From the NCBI GenBank assembly GCA_015178975.1, contig WHVD01000053.1:248001-312000 (forward strand): a stretch of 64,000 bases of DNA. The letters are read 5' to 3'. Of the stretch, positions 12,301 through 23,594 are shown piece after piece. The stretch comes from Hysterangium stoloniferum. Taxonomy: Eukaryota; Basidiomycota; Agaricomycetes; Hysterangiales; Hysterangiaceae. Each line of letters opens with the position of its first letter. Position 1 is the first letter of the stretch. A model generated the notes under the pieces. The model was not told the DNA's origin. It made no database searches and saw nothing but the letters and a program-made list of their open reading frames with translations. The position numbers and the translations under genes are program-made.

Positions 12301-13966
12301 TCCCTTCAATGCCGCTCTGACCTACCAAACGAGAATGTCACCTTAGCCGCTTTAACTGATACACTTGGCATTGATCCGTTAACATGCAATGATGAACCAC
12401 AAACTTGGGCGGAAGCCCTCCATTCTGGAGACGCCTCTCGATGGCGGGTTGGTTACCAGGAGGAGCTGGACTCACTCAAACAAATGGGTGTATATAAATT
12501 GGTTCCCCAGTCTGAAGTTCCTCAGGGATGCAAGATCCGAAAAGGACGTCCTGTATTTCGCATTAAACGAGATGAGTCTGGCTGGGCCATTCGTTGGAAG
12601 GTGCGATTAGTCTTTAAAGGGTTTGAGCAAATATATGGTAAAGATTATCATAAAACAACCTCACCGACTGCACGCATGGAATCCTGGCGTATTTTGCTGC
12701 ACATTGCCGCTACTCGGTTGGGACGCACAACAAATCAACATCAAAACCGCTTTTCTTTATGGTCTCCTACCTGAGGATGAGGTGCAATATATGGCACAAC
12801 CAGAAGGCTTTGAGGAACCTGGCAAAGAAGATTATGTTTGGATGATAGTTCGGGGCCTATACGGCATGAAACAAAGCGGCCAGATATGGAACAAAACCAT
12901 GAACGAACAAATGTTAAGTTGGGGTTTCACTCGCCTTACATCAGAATCTTGCATTTATTATAGACAAACTACTACTGGAATCATCATTGCTGCCGTACAT
13001 GTGGACGATTTCCTCTCTATTGCCAGTTCTGCTGCCGAGAATAACACCTTTAAGGATCAGATGCGTCATGTGTGGTCCATTTCCGACCTTGGCTCTGTCC
13101 ACTTTGTTGTTGGAATTGCAGTGGAATGGGATCGACCAAATAATTCTGTTTACCTTTCCCAAACTGCCCTTATCGACAAAATTATACATCAATTTGGCCA
13201 AGACACTTCCACCACTGTTTCTACACCTATGGATCATAGTTTGAAACTTCGCAGATTCGACCGTACTTCACTATCAACAATTGAGGTTGACGACCTACTC
13301 AAAATCCCATATCGATCTCTCGTTGGCTGTTTACTTTATTTAGCTATTTCCACACATCCCGACATTTCTTTTGCTGTACAACAGCTCTCACAGTTTCTTG
13401 ACTCTTATTCTACACCGCATTGGCATGCCGCCATTCGAGTTGTTCGGTATCTAAAAGGCACATGAAACCTTAAGCTATGCCTGGGTGGTTCCAATAAAAT
13501 TGACCTCACCGGGTATACAGATTCTGATTGGGCCAATTGTCTTGACACTCGACACAGCATTAGCGGTTATGCCTTTACTCTTGGATCTGGCCTTATCTCA
13601 TGGGCCACAAAAAAGCAAAAGACTGTCGCTGCCTCTTCCTGTGAGGCCGAATATGTTGCTGCTTTTGAAACTGTCAAGGAGGCTAGCTGGCTTCGCGCAT
13701 TATTCACCAGGATTCACTTTCCTTGTCCTACGTCCACCTCTATTTTTTGTGATAACAACGCCGCTATCTCTTTATCTGAAGACCCCCTCTTGCATTCCCG
13801 GGTCAAACATATCGATATTAAATACCACTTCCTCCGCGAGTGGGTCCATACTGGTGACGTTATCTTGCATTATGTCAATACTGCGAATAATCTTGCCGAT
13901 ATTTTCACCAAAGCACTGGAACCTTCCAAATTCACTTATCTCCGTAATTTACTAGGTCTTAGATAA
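9379..13966 (+). pseudogene. Copia Gag-Pol polyprotein (broken by three TGA and one frameshift)
   Basis: ATG at 9379 (MATPTSADALAP). Gag carries a CCHC knuckle (CSNCKRAYHEFEFC, about 10090). Protease: WMDSGAS at 10624. TGA at 10930. Integrase: HRRLGH and CDTCILGK zinc ligands, core residues in WIDLSGP, RTDNGEL and GRIERLH. TGA at 11791 inside what is otherwise KIYE-SIECILIGYDD. Reverse transcriptase from about 12400 (WRVGYQEELDSL) with a frameshift near 12713, NIKTAFLYG and the active site VHVDDF (about 12998). TGA at 13463. RNase H: TGYTDSDWA, SSCEAEYVA, NNLADIFTKAL; stop TAA at 13964. All three TGA codons sit where CGA (Arg) would be expected, pointing to C-to-T change. Confidence 0.92.
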
Positions 13967-13980
13967 CTGGATTTCCATGC

Positions 13981-14008
13981 GAGGAGGAGCATCTACGGTG
14001 AGGAGGAG
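13981..14008 (+). promoter_or_regulatory. Copia polypurine tract
   Basis: Purine-rich GAGGAGGAG runs, one right next to the 3' LTR, as required for plus-strand priming in LTR retrotransposons. Confidence 0.65.
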
Positions 14009-14371
14009 TGTTGGATAACACCGTAGAAATCCCATCACCATATATGGGCAAACAATAATACAAAAGGATCGAAACAACAAAGGAACTATGTGTGAAAGCA
14101 TATCCTATTGTTCTCTTTTTGTTTCATACTTTCCCTTGTTCTACATCCCTATTGTCCGTCTTACTTATTGTTTACTTCTGGTATATATGTAGTAGCTAGA
14201 ACGTCTCTATACCTCAGTCCGTTATACACTAATACGAGACTGAGGTAAGTCAATTTATTCATACTGTTACTGCAGTATACTTATGTATCATAGATTACTA
14301 TTAGGTATCTATCATAGTCCGTTATACACTAATACGAGGCTGAGATTACTATTAGGTCTTACTTTCTAACA
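14009..14371 (+). mobile_element. Copia 3' LTR
   Basis: 363 bp, TGTTGG to CTAACA, followed by the TSD GCTGG. Compared with the 5' LTR it keeps CG where the 5' copy has CA or where the 3' copy itself has TG, so two of three differences are CpG transitions. Confidence 0.95.
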
Positions 14372-14884
14372 GCTGGTACAACAGCACTAAGATGAGCGCC
14401 AAGACGGCTGTTAGGAAGTGAGCTGGGATAAGCAGGTAATGATAGATTTGATAAATGGGTGGAGTGGAGAGATATGGACTAGATCATGGTGCAAGGGTGC
14501 CAAGGTTAGCATATGATATCGGTAAAGGACCGGACCGGATCACTTGCCACAAAAGACGGTGATGAGTATACATATAAGCCTTTTAGAGACCGATAGGCCA
14601 TCCAACCAACAGTACTGACTGTATTCTGTTTTAGTTGAGCCGCGGAGATGAGCTGCCGACTCATTGCCAAGAGTGAAATAAAAAATACAAGAGGCAGGAT
14701 ACAGGTGAAAAACACTGCTTGAAATCGCACGTCTAGCATCAGAATAGGAAGCAATGTTATGCAGAGATTGACAGGAGATCTGGGAGCAATGGTAGACCCC
14801 TTGGGATCATGATGGAAACCTGTCGACACCAATGATGCTGGAGCTGTGAGCTGGGGGAGAACTAAGAGCATATGACTAGGGGCG

Positions 14885-15367
14885 ATGCTGATGCGTTACA
14901 ACAACGATCGTACAGGGGGGGTTTGTGACAGCGAGCATGATTATATGCCACTTGATAAGAGTGTCGAGTCAGGCAATTGGACCAAGACGGACTTTATGGC
15001 AGGCGAATGGATTCAAAGATCTTTCACTGAAAACAAGATAGGCTGTTATATACATCTTTCTAGACCTTGTCTATATAACATCACCTATCATGACAGCAAG
15101 ACGCGACAATGTCTACAGTCCTTTATATTCAGAGGAGGAAGTTTCTACAGATTTTTCATGAAGCGATGCCCTCTCGTCATTAATTTCTCTGAATGGGCGA
15201 TGGATCCCTCCTTTCGCCACCTCTCCATCCCATACACAAATTCCACTTCGCAATCCTGCCGGTTCACTACAGTCCAGTTTCCTTTCGCTGTTGGCATGTT
15301 GGGACATCCCATGAAAGAGAAAATTCGACACAACTTATTTATTGTGTTATCAATGTATTCACATTAG
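14885..15367 (+). CDS. Weak open reading frame, unrecognised
   Basis: A 160-residue open frame that begins MLMRYNNDRTGGVCDSEHD. No domain, signal peptide or splice context was recognised, and it starts right beside the split membrane-protein gene on the other strand. It may be a real small gene, an exon, or chance. Confidence 0.2.
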   Translation: MLMRYNNDRTGGVCDSEHDYMPLDKSVESGNWTKTDFMAGEWIQRSFTENKIGCYIHLSRPCLYNITYHDSKTRQCLQSFIFRGGSFYRFFMKRCPLVINFSEWAMDPSFRHLSIPYTNSTSQSCRFTTVQFPFAVGMLGHPMKEKIRHNLFIVLSMYSH

Positions 15368-16607
15368 CCATCTCCCCCCACCCCACCCCCCACCTCCTAC
15401 TCCAAATCGAAGTATCTTGCTTTGGCCGTCTAGCCAAGGAAATTGGAAGGGTTGTCAGTGTTTGGACCCCATTACCGATTTACGTAAATTATACGCATGA
15501 TTTCGGAGGCTTTCCTGTTCTTACAATCCTTCCAGACTTCGATTGCATTCTGATGTTTGGAAACTCTTCTAATTGCCGCCTGTAGAACCTTAGCCCTTAA
15601 CCAACTCTAAATTTTGATCGTGGGGTCGGTCGGTGTGTTGAGGGAGGAAAATTAGTCAACTATGAAACGTCTGACAACACTTCCCAGTCTCGGGCTCAGG
15701 CTGTCATGCCTCGAAGTATGAAAGCAAGGTTGCATCTCCTGGTGACAATTGTAAGGGACGAATATAGCACGTGTCTATGTATCCTTCTGGTATGTTGTGG
15801 ATCCCAAGAAATTCATCGGGTTCAAGTGAGAAGAGTTCAATAACGCATCAAGAGCTCGTTTTGAACTAGTAAGCCTAAACCCTCCGCCAATGTGATCGAT
15901 GAAGAGGTTAAGCTTGCTTTGTTATTGCCACAGTAGCAGGATTTGGACAGCATCCGACAACGAACCATATTTTCTGAGCTTCATTGAGTAAATTTAAATA
16001 CCTGGTATCCCTGAGTTGGGAATGCACTTCCAACGACGAAAAAAAAAGTGGATGTTCTGGTTATTTTGGCGGATTACAGTTTCATGAACTTGATCATCTG
16101 TCTATTGTAAACATGATCGTCCGAGTCCAACGAGAAATTATTCAGCATCATAATAAATTGAACCACACGTGAAGATCGATTGTGACGAAATTATAGTTTT
16201 GTCTTAGAGCGGTAATGAAGCTGCGACGAGTCCCGCATTGGTTGTAGAATAGGTGGGAATCCCATCTATATTTACGACCTGTTCTCGTTCTCACCATGAA
16301 CTGATCTTCTCATGGCTCGAAGCTGTTCTGAAAGATTGCCCTTAAGCGATGTCATAGATGTAGGTCCACGAACAACAATAAGTACCCTGTTAGTGATTGC
16401 TGCTAATGTTAGCGAAGACACTAATCTTCATTAAGTAACTAAAAGCTTGGCAGGAGGATAGCAAGTGTCACGATGTGACGACTCGCGACGTTCCCAACTG
16501 ACGCGATCGAAATCGGAACGTTAATCATAACTACACCGGCGTCACAATGACTTATAAACCTCGCGAGGATTGCTATGAGCCCCCCTCCCCCTCCTCACTT
16601 ACCACAA
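15368..16607. other. Intergenic, promoter region of second paralog at the right end
   Basis: No gene seen in 15368-16390. From 16400 the sequence is a diverged copy of the promoter region before the first secreted-protein paralog (GTTAGCGAAGAC, GTGACGACTCGC), so shared regulation of the two is plausible. Confidence 0.45.
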
Positions 16608-17481
16608 ATGGGTGGCCTCCTTGCTTTCTGCACCGTTGCATTTGAGGTTTTCCTTGTTGCCAACGCTCTCGTGGAAAGCACACCGCGCACTCACCGGCCC
16701 GCGGTTGAGAAAAGGATAAGAGGCCTGCTAGCCCTTCGTGATGTTCCTTGCGGTGGTAACAGTAAGTTGCTAGTCACATTAGATACTCCTCCCTCTTATC
16801 TCTCTCCATCCAGAATTTTGCCTCGATGGGCAACAATGTATACCGAATGATAAGTGCTGTCCCGCAGTCGATATAGTGTGCTGTATATATCTATTTTTGC
16901 ATAATTGATTTACACAGCACTCACGAGTATCCCCTTAGCCGTGGCTTCAGGAGGAGGGTGTTGTCCGCCCGGGTCTGTTTAATTATGTATATTTTCCATT
17001 TTCCTTGTCATTTCTGACACACCTTTTAGCTTCTATTGCGACAACAATGATGGTTGCTGCCCGAACGGAAAGATTTGCACTGGTCCGCCGCCGCCTCCTC
17101 CGCCTACCATTAGCATTAGCTTCATCCCTTCCATTACCATCGTCTCCACTACACCTTCCATTAGCTTCATCCCCCCTCCACCTACCACCACTACCTTCTT
17201 CCCTCCTCCACCAATTACGACCACCCTTGGTGGAGGTGGAGGCACCTCTTTCAACTTCCCCCCGACCACCACACCACTTGTCACTATCGTTGCGTATGTG
17301 CGCTCCCGTGATTCTGGGATACTATTATTGACGTGTATCGTTTTTTACTAGCCCGTCGATAAACCCAACCACTACTGCGGGTTCAGGTGCAGGTGTTGGC
17401 ATAGGAGGGGGTGTTGCTATCAGTATTTCTGTATGGAAGGTCATCGCTTTTGCCTTGTTGCCGGCGTTCTTCTTCCTCTGA
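16608..17481 (+). CDS. Secreted Cys-rich, probably GPI-anchored protein, paralog 2
   Basis: Five exons, 16608-16761, 16814-16882, 16939-16972, 17030-17293 and 17352-17481, join exactly to 216 residues with matching phases. Start chosen at MGGLLAFCTVAFEVFLV because it aligns with the paralog start; an in-frame ATG 33 bases upstream would add a Pro-rich stretch. Order: signal peptide, Kex2 site (VEKR), Cys motifs (CLDGQQCIPNDKCC, GGGCCPPG, YCDNNDGCCPNGKIC), a Pro/Thr-rich stalk, a Gly-rich segment and a C-terminal hydrophobic tail (VWKVIAFALLPAFFFL) fitting a GPI signal. Probably exported and attached at the cell surface. It is the intact member of the pair. Confidence 0.8.
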
Positions 17482-19640
17482 GGACGTCAAGATCCTAGTA
17501 TAAACATCTTAAGGTTTCAAAACCTTCCATGCGTCGTTTCTCATGTATTTAGCTAAGCATCCTCCACCATGGACTAAGGGTTTCATATTTCGGATCTTGG
17601 TTTCCACTTTGGCCTCAACTAATAAACGATTTTGGGAATACACGATACTTATATCCGTCAAGTTTCAAATATTAGATGCATTGGGACTGGTTGATTCACG
17701 ACAGATTAGTGACGCAGGAATGGGGTGAGTGTACCTGACAGATGTGCTGATGCTCCTCAAAAGTCACCTTGTCTGTCAACTTGGTTGCCATTCTGACGCA
17801 ACAGCTTTCAGCCTCGTGGCCGCCTGGCGCAGAATACAGCCGGAATTTCCACCACGCGGTTCAAGGCTCTAATAGCTAAATACTTAATGATCCGGAGGAT
17901 CTTCAACGTTTTCACCAAAATTGAGGATTTTTTCCCATTTTGATAGGACTTGTTCCACAACCCTTAATATAGGATTTTGCTGCAGTAAGTTTTTGTCTGC
18001 AAAGTTCGTCAGCTATCATTACCGCCCTACACATACACATAAATCATAAATATTGAACACATCTATATTATAGTCAAAGTCAAAGTGTTCTGAACTGCAG
18101 TGAGCTCGTATTCAAGCAACCTGGTCAGTCCTCCTGTACACGCAGTTTTGGGATTGGATTATCTGGACAGCCTTCTTCGAATAAGTTGGCGAATCACCAC
18201 TTCTCGGGAAAGCCTCCATCCGAGTGTTATCTCTTCAGACCAAGTTTCAACACAGCATGATACCGATGAAGGACAACATGCATAACCCCCAGCAGCAATT
18301 AGAAAGAAGCAGGGCGGAAAAACTCAAGGCCTTCATAAGCATACTAACCCACGATACTAAGACCAGAAATAGTTTTTGAAGGACCATTCAAAAATGCCAA
18401 CTTCAGCGACTCCGGTTGAAAGCCACTAGCCGTACGCATGATCTAGTAAAACCCCGTCTTGGGGCAACGAAATCGGAGTAAAAAATTGTGGAGCTGAAAC
18501 ATAGCTATATATAAACAGTTGGTTCCTGAAACATCTCCTGCAACTGTCAATTTCTATCAGCACAGCATTCCCCTATCCCTCATCCCACAAATGATGCAAC
18601 TACGTCCCTTCACACCTGATCGCGCACTGCTGTGACGCCAGTCTGAGCAGTAGGTGTTATAATTATGGTACCGACACCTTTTTCTTCGTCCCGCTTGCCC
18701 CGTGCAGTAAGACATATCATCCTTATGCCATTAGCACCGCAACCGGAAGGGATACTAGCCATCTATCTAGGTATAATCAACAAACTGACCATTCATTCAC
18801 GTCTGATTCTATTCGATGCACCACTTTCGGAAGATCCGCAAACTATGATCTTACTAAACCGATAAAATCGTTGGAAAAGCAGGAAACAGAAACGTATCGC
18901 ATCCCCAACATACCGCAACCGAGATTGTGTAGAAACCGCGCGAAATTCCCAATGATAAGACCCAGTCACAATAAGAAACTAGTGTCGAAGATTTTTCAAG
19001 GGAGTTCGAAAGATTTCCTAGTGGAATAACAACACGTTTCATGTCTATTACGAGCTCCTACGGAGACGTGAGACCGAATGTTTAATTATAGGAAGAAGAC
19101 GCCAGAAGCAGGGGGTGTCACACGCTGGCGTCGATCACGTCCGGCATATAAAAATCCCGGTAAAATTGTTTGGGCAGATGGTTTACCCCTGGTTCTTACA
19201 AAATAAGTGTGGTATGATTAAAGACAATTCAAATATTCCCTCGAACTAAATACTAGTAGAGAGGGGTAAATGTGCAGAAAAAAAGACGAGGGAAGCCTGA
19301 CGGGGGTCAAGCGTCTGCGAGAATCGAATTAATCAAATGCAAGGGGTAATACAAGATGGGAGCCAATGAAAGAAAAATCGGATGCACAAATCAGGAATAA
19401 GCAAAACACCAAACACCGTCCGGTGATATACACACAGATACACATCTCAAAACTGAGCAAGGGACATGTCAGATATTTCAAGGAGACGTGGTCAAACGTT
19501 TCACAGTTATCATGTACCCTTGTCTATTTCAATTTTGTGTCGCGACCAGGACCGCATCAATGACTTTAACTCACCCAATGGAACCCAAGGGATTTACATC
19601 CCCACTCTCGGCAATTACCTAGTCCTAACCACCAGCAGAG
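17482..19640. other. Intergenic, nothing recognised
   Basis: About 2.1 kb with only short open frames. The first ~100 bases are duplicated 3' flank of the secreted-protein paralog. No repeat, LTR end or conserved domain was recognised in the rest. Confidence 0.4.
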
Positions 19641-20910
19641 ATGTCGAGTTCTACCCACCAGTTGGTTTGGTTCATTACAGGTTCGTCCACGAACAGGATC
19701 TGTAGTTACTCGTCAGAGCCAGTAAACAATCTCATATTAGTACATAGGTGCATCATCCGGGCTTGGTCTTAATCTCGCTCGTGAAGCCCTCACAAGATCC
19801 GATCTCGTATTCGCGACGTCAAGGTCTCCTCAGACATCGTCTGCACTCCAAGCCTTAAAATGTCAATTTCCAGATGCGTGTCATCTTGTTCAGCTAGACG
19901 TCACTGCTTCTATCCTGGTAATCAAGCAATGCGTCAGTGATATCTTGACTGTATGTGGTAGAATCGATGTCGTCGTGAATAATGCGGGTTACTCTCTCGT
20001 TGGGTTGGCTGAAGAGGCTGGGTGATCACCTTTAGTTATTTTATTTAGTTAAGTTTTGTTGACGGTCTCGAGATTTGTAGAGCTGAATCGTTTCATAAAA
20101 TGTTTCAGACCAACTTGTACGGGCCGATAAATGTTACAAATGCCTTTCTTCCATATATGCGGGAGAGACAATCTGGGACAATAGTATTTGTAGGTAGCCG
20201 GTCTGGATGGAGGCCCATGCTACCCGTAAGTCGTGTAAATAATATTTCCTTCCACGTTGCATCACATTTTTATTTCAGGGACTCGGTATGTTATTGAGAG
20301 TCATTCCAAAACAGCAACAGAGTCTCACCCCCTATATCCACCATTCAAACAGCCATGTATGGAAGTTCGAAAGCAGCATTGCATGGTGAGCCTGAGCATC
20401 GGTTGAGTCAAGGGTTTTTACTGACATTGTTCAATAGCCTTCGGCGACACGCTCTCGGTAGAAGTTTCCCCTTTTTCAATCCGAGTCCTCAATGCTATTC
20501 CTGGCGGACTGCGAACTCACAACATAGAAAACGTCATTTTTACACGTGGACCTGATTCAGAATATACATGGGAATTTGGCTCCGAGTCACCAATAACCCC
20601 AGATAGGTCCTATGGCACTTCCAGTGCTCCCTACAAGGACTACGATCCGCTGTTCAATGTTATCGATGAGGGCGTCAAGAAATTGCACGGCTCACAGACC
20701 GGAGATGCAACCAAGGCGGCTAGAACAATTGTCGATGTAGTCAGAGGAGAAGGAGTCATGGTTGGAGAACATGGGTTAAAACCTTGGCCTGGGAGTTTGT
20801 ATTTGGGAAGTGACTGCCTTCGGGATGTTCAGTCTCGGTGCGAGGATGTATTGGGAAAGCTTGAAACGTGGGGGTACGTTGGGAGAGGGATCGACATTGA
20901 CTCTGCATGA
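19641..20910 (+). CDS. Short-chain dehydrogenase/reductase (SDR), six exons
   Basis: Exons 19641-19680, 19748-20021, 20081-20225, 20279-20285, 20353-20385 and 20438-20910 join to 972 nt, 323 residues plus stop, with all GT-AG borders in phase. The classical SDR signature is complete: the nucleotide-binding glycine motif formed across intron 1 (FITG then ASSGLG), NNAG (about residue 82), FQTNLYG, the catalytic Ser region VFVGSRSGW, and YGSSK (catalytic Tyr and Lys) across exon 5. Expected activity is NAD(P)-dependent oxidation or reduction of a small alcohol, ketone or similar; substrate unknown. No biosynthetic neighbours suggest a pathway. Exon 4 is only 7 nt and encodes the Gly-Leu before AMYGSSK. 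Confidence 0.92.
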
Positions 20911-21300
20911 CAGGTGATATGCATGCCTTAGGATGTATATCTACCTAAACCGATTAGTGCAACACCTCCTACAGAAGGTTAACCTACTAGAATCACCCAC
21001 CCGAGATATGATCAGAATTTATTCAGGGGATTGTATAATTATCCGGTCATGTTTACAGCGCGGCATTTTTCAAACTTATCCAATTACGAGTAACACGGTC
21101 ACGTAATGCCCACCCGCCAGTGTGGATTTCAGACGACTGATCGGCCTGAAGATCTAACGTTCCTTCCATTGTTCAGCGATATAAAACATATGCACCGGAA
21201 CCGTCTTTACATCCCTTCCAACCCAGGTCATGAGCAGCGACAACAGTATCAAATACGGATACTTTCCAGTTTCTCGCGACCGGTGGAGCCATGAGTATTT

Positions 21301-21331
<31 letters not shown>

Positions 21332-21879
21332 AGTCAATTAGTGTGCTTGAAGCACTTATGCGCTTATGGTGCACCTTGCTACTGTGTATACATATATTCA
21401 ACCGCCTTAGCGCGTGTGTGCTACTGAGATGATCTAAGTGAGATGTAGTGATTATGGACCGGCATGTAGAGATGGGCATGTAGGGGTTGGGGTACACTTG
21501 GCCCTGAGTGGGCGGGAGACATGGATCTAAACCTGCCGCCGCCCATTTGGTCATATGATGCCATGGATAAGTTCTCTTGCGACGGAGGGATACCCCTGCT
21601 GGTTCACCAGCAGTGGTCAAAACTCCCCATGTCTCCAGCATAGAGCCCACCCCAGTACAGGAGTATGGTGTAGCAACATGAGAAATGGATGTGGGACTAG
21701 GCAGGCTGATATAGGGACGAGTGTGCTTGAGAGGGATGTGAAGGCAGGTAGACTAGAGTTGGGGGGGGGGGGGGGGCTGGGTGATTGTTGGTCGTCCTGA
21801 TGGGGGTGTGATGAGAGGTGGGCGAGGTGGTGAGCCCTGTGGGTGCTCAGTGGTATCTGTGGCGTGTGAGGGTTGTTAA
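20911..21879. other. Intergenic with simple repeats
   Basis: No gene. Contains a (GT)n(GA)n run at about 21300-21331 and a G run at about 21761-21777. The right part is probably the untranslated tail of the LINE remnant. Confidence 0.5.
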
Positions 21880-22870
21880 GGGGCAACATCTGTGTTAGTG
21901 AATCTTGCCATACTGGCAATATACTTAACAGTATGGGGTATTGTTTTTGGGCTTCTGAGGAGGGGGAACAGGGAGTATGATGCCTTACCTACAGCATGAT
22001 GTAAAATTTGGTGTTGGGCTGTATAGAGCTTTCAGTGAAGGAAGTAGTGTGTGACTGTTTCGGGGGCTTTGCATTTGGTGCAGAGGGTTGAGTCAGTGGC
22101 CCTGATCTTGTGAAGGAAGACCTTAAGGGTGATGTGGCCTGTGCATAGCTGGACGAGGATGCTTGAGGCCCTATGTGATAGAGAGGCCAAGGTATTGAAG
22201 ATATGACGACCAGGAAGTTTGTTGTCTATTTTTGACATCTTCAGGTATCTGGAGGAGAGTTTCCAGAATTTCCCCCATCTCTCGATAAGTGTGGTCTTGT
22301 GTGTGGCCGTAAGGGCTGCTATGCTGATTGGTAGCATTCTGTGCAGACTGGGGGGGGGAGTAGGTTGTTCACAGAGTGGGTGCCTTCTGCGGTGGCTTTG
22401 GCAAGTTCATCTGCACATTCGTTACCTCAATTCCTACATGCCTGGTACCCACTTGAGGTGAATGCGGATGCGATGACATCATTTTTGAATTTTTTTGGAT
22501 GGTTTTCAGGGTGTCGTCTAGGAGGTATTGGCTGGGGTGAGTGGTATTGTTTGTGAGTGCCTTGATTACTGCCTGATTGTCTAATGCAATTAGTATCATT
22601 GTTGTCTGTGGGAACTTATCTATAAGTTTGAGTGTTATTTTGATGTCATTGATGCGTGTGCATATGTATATTGGTGGCAGCCTCCTCCTTGTTGTCCACT
22701 ATGTGATGGGTGAAGGTGGGCCAATTCGGGTGTTGGCAGTAGGGATTGATGGTTTTGATATTCTGGGGCATGATGGAGAAGTGTTGGATCAAGTTTTACA
22801 TATTCAACCAATGTCATTTTGGGACTCATTTCCTGGCAGATTTCAGAATGGAGGCCAAGGGGTGAGGGGG
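21880..22870 (-). pseudogene. LINE (non-LTR retrotransposon) 3' remnant: RNase H and C-terminal part
   Basis: Minus-strand pieces read IALDNQAVIKALTN (RNase H core), GTRHVGIEVTNV (degraded HVGI...N.. RNase H C-terminus), then LCTGHITLKVFLHKI and CTKCKAPETVTHYFLH, the Cys/His motif that ends ORF2 of Tad-like elements, followed by PLLRSPKTIPYCLKYI. Several frameshifts; everything upstream of RNase H is missing. The upstream (right) side ends at the LTR that starts at 22873. Confidence 0.75.
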
Positions 22871-22872
22871 TG

Positions 22873-23594
22873 TGTTAAGATCTAAGCTGGGAAGAGGGGG
22901 AGTGCTCTAAGTCAGAGGGCCAATGATGGGAATTGAGTTAATTGGGGGGCCAACAATAGAGATTGTACTAGTCAGGAGGTCTGACTCTATAACCATAGTG
23001 GAGCTTGGCTTCAACTTATGTGTTGTGCCCTTGCATGAACTGTCAGGGTGCTCTGGTATTTCAAACAGAACAGACAGTATGATATGAGTAAGAGTCAACA
23101 CTTAACATAATTGACCAGAGGGCTGAACCACTAAGAGTCAAGAGGTAGAGTGTCACAGCTTGCTGAAGACCACTCTTAAGAATATAGTGATGAGAGGGGG
23201 AGGGTGAAAAACTAAGAGGGGCTAATCTAAGTTGATATTCAAACTGAAGAACTGTAGTGTACATAAAAAGAGCTTTATACTACATTGAGATGGATGAGCA
23301 GGAGGCCAATCAGAGAAGCGAGGTGTAAGATGGATCAGAGAAGTTATGACAAGGTGGGGAGCAATGGAAAGTAATGTATAGTACTAAGAAACAATATATA
23401 TTAGGTGGCAAATATGTGGATATGGAAATGGAGGAGTGGATGGAGTGGAGACAGAATGGGTCACTAGTTCATTATGAACAAGTATTGGGGGAGCTGCAAG
23501 GGGTAATGACATGGGTATGGGCTCCAATAATGAGATGATGAGGGTTTCTAGTGAGAAACAAGTTGCAGGGGTCCAAAACAATGGGATCCTAACA
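22873..23594 (-). mobile_element. Gypsy LTR, family D (3' LTR of the old nested element)
   Basis: 722 bp on the plus strand from TGTTAAGATC to GATCCTAACA, matching 56135-56856 along its whole length. In element sense it is minus strand, with chromodomain-integrase coding ending just upstream, and a purine stretch (AATGGGGAAA) next to it. It carries the shared box (CTTGGCTTCAACTTATG, about 23008). Confidence 0.85.

Larger units (their letters stand above)
8972..14371 (+). mobile_element. Complete Ty1/copia retrotransposon with 5-bp TSD
   Basis: Two nearly identical LTRs flank a gag-pol region in the order gag, protease, integrase, reverse transcriptase, RNase H, which defines Ty1/copia. TSD GCTGG occurs at 8967-8971 and 14372-14376. 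A purine tract precedes the 3' LTR. Coding capacity is spoiled by three in-frame TGA codons and one frameshift despite ~99 percent LTR identity. It sits inside a host membrane-protein gene, in opposite orientation. Confidence 0.95.
8725..14871 (-). pseudogene. Host multi-pass membrane-protein gene split by a copia insertion
   Basis: If the copia element and one copy of its GCTGG target duplication are removed, the minus strand reads straight through the junction (VLLYQ then HPILFHGYN) to a stop at 8725. The upstream exon is 14871-14506, starting MLLVLPQLTAPASLV, with helices near VNLCITLLPILML and FFTCILPLVFFISLL; a short intron follows to about 14448. The second part has helices near PAHFLTAVLALILVLLY, GSLSSIHIFM and a 7-residue repeat (LTAGIRL, FTARIKL, LIAWISL) from a 21-bp DNA repeat. 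True start and any further 5' exons are uncertain. Family not recognised. The insertion would truncate the product after the first helices. Confidence 0.55.

Noticed and set aside
21617-21919. Minus-strand Pro/His-rich 100-residue frame as a gene
   Set aside because: Runs over a G/C homopolymer and the untranslated tail of a LINE remnant; low-complexity composition.
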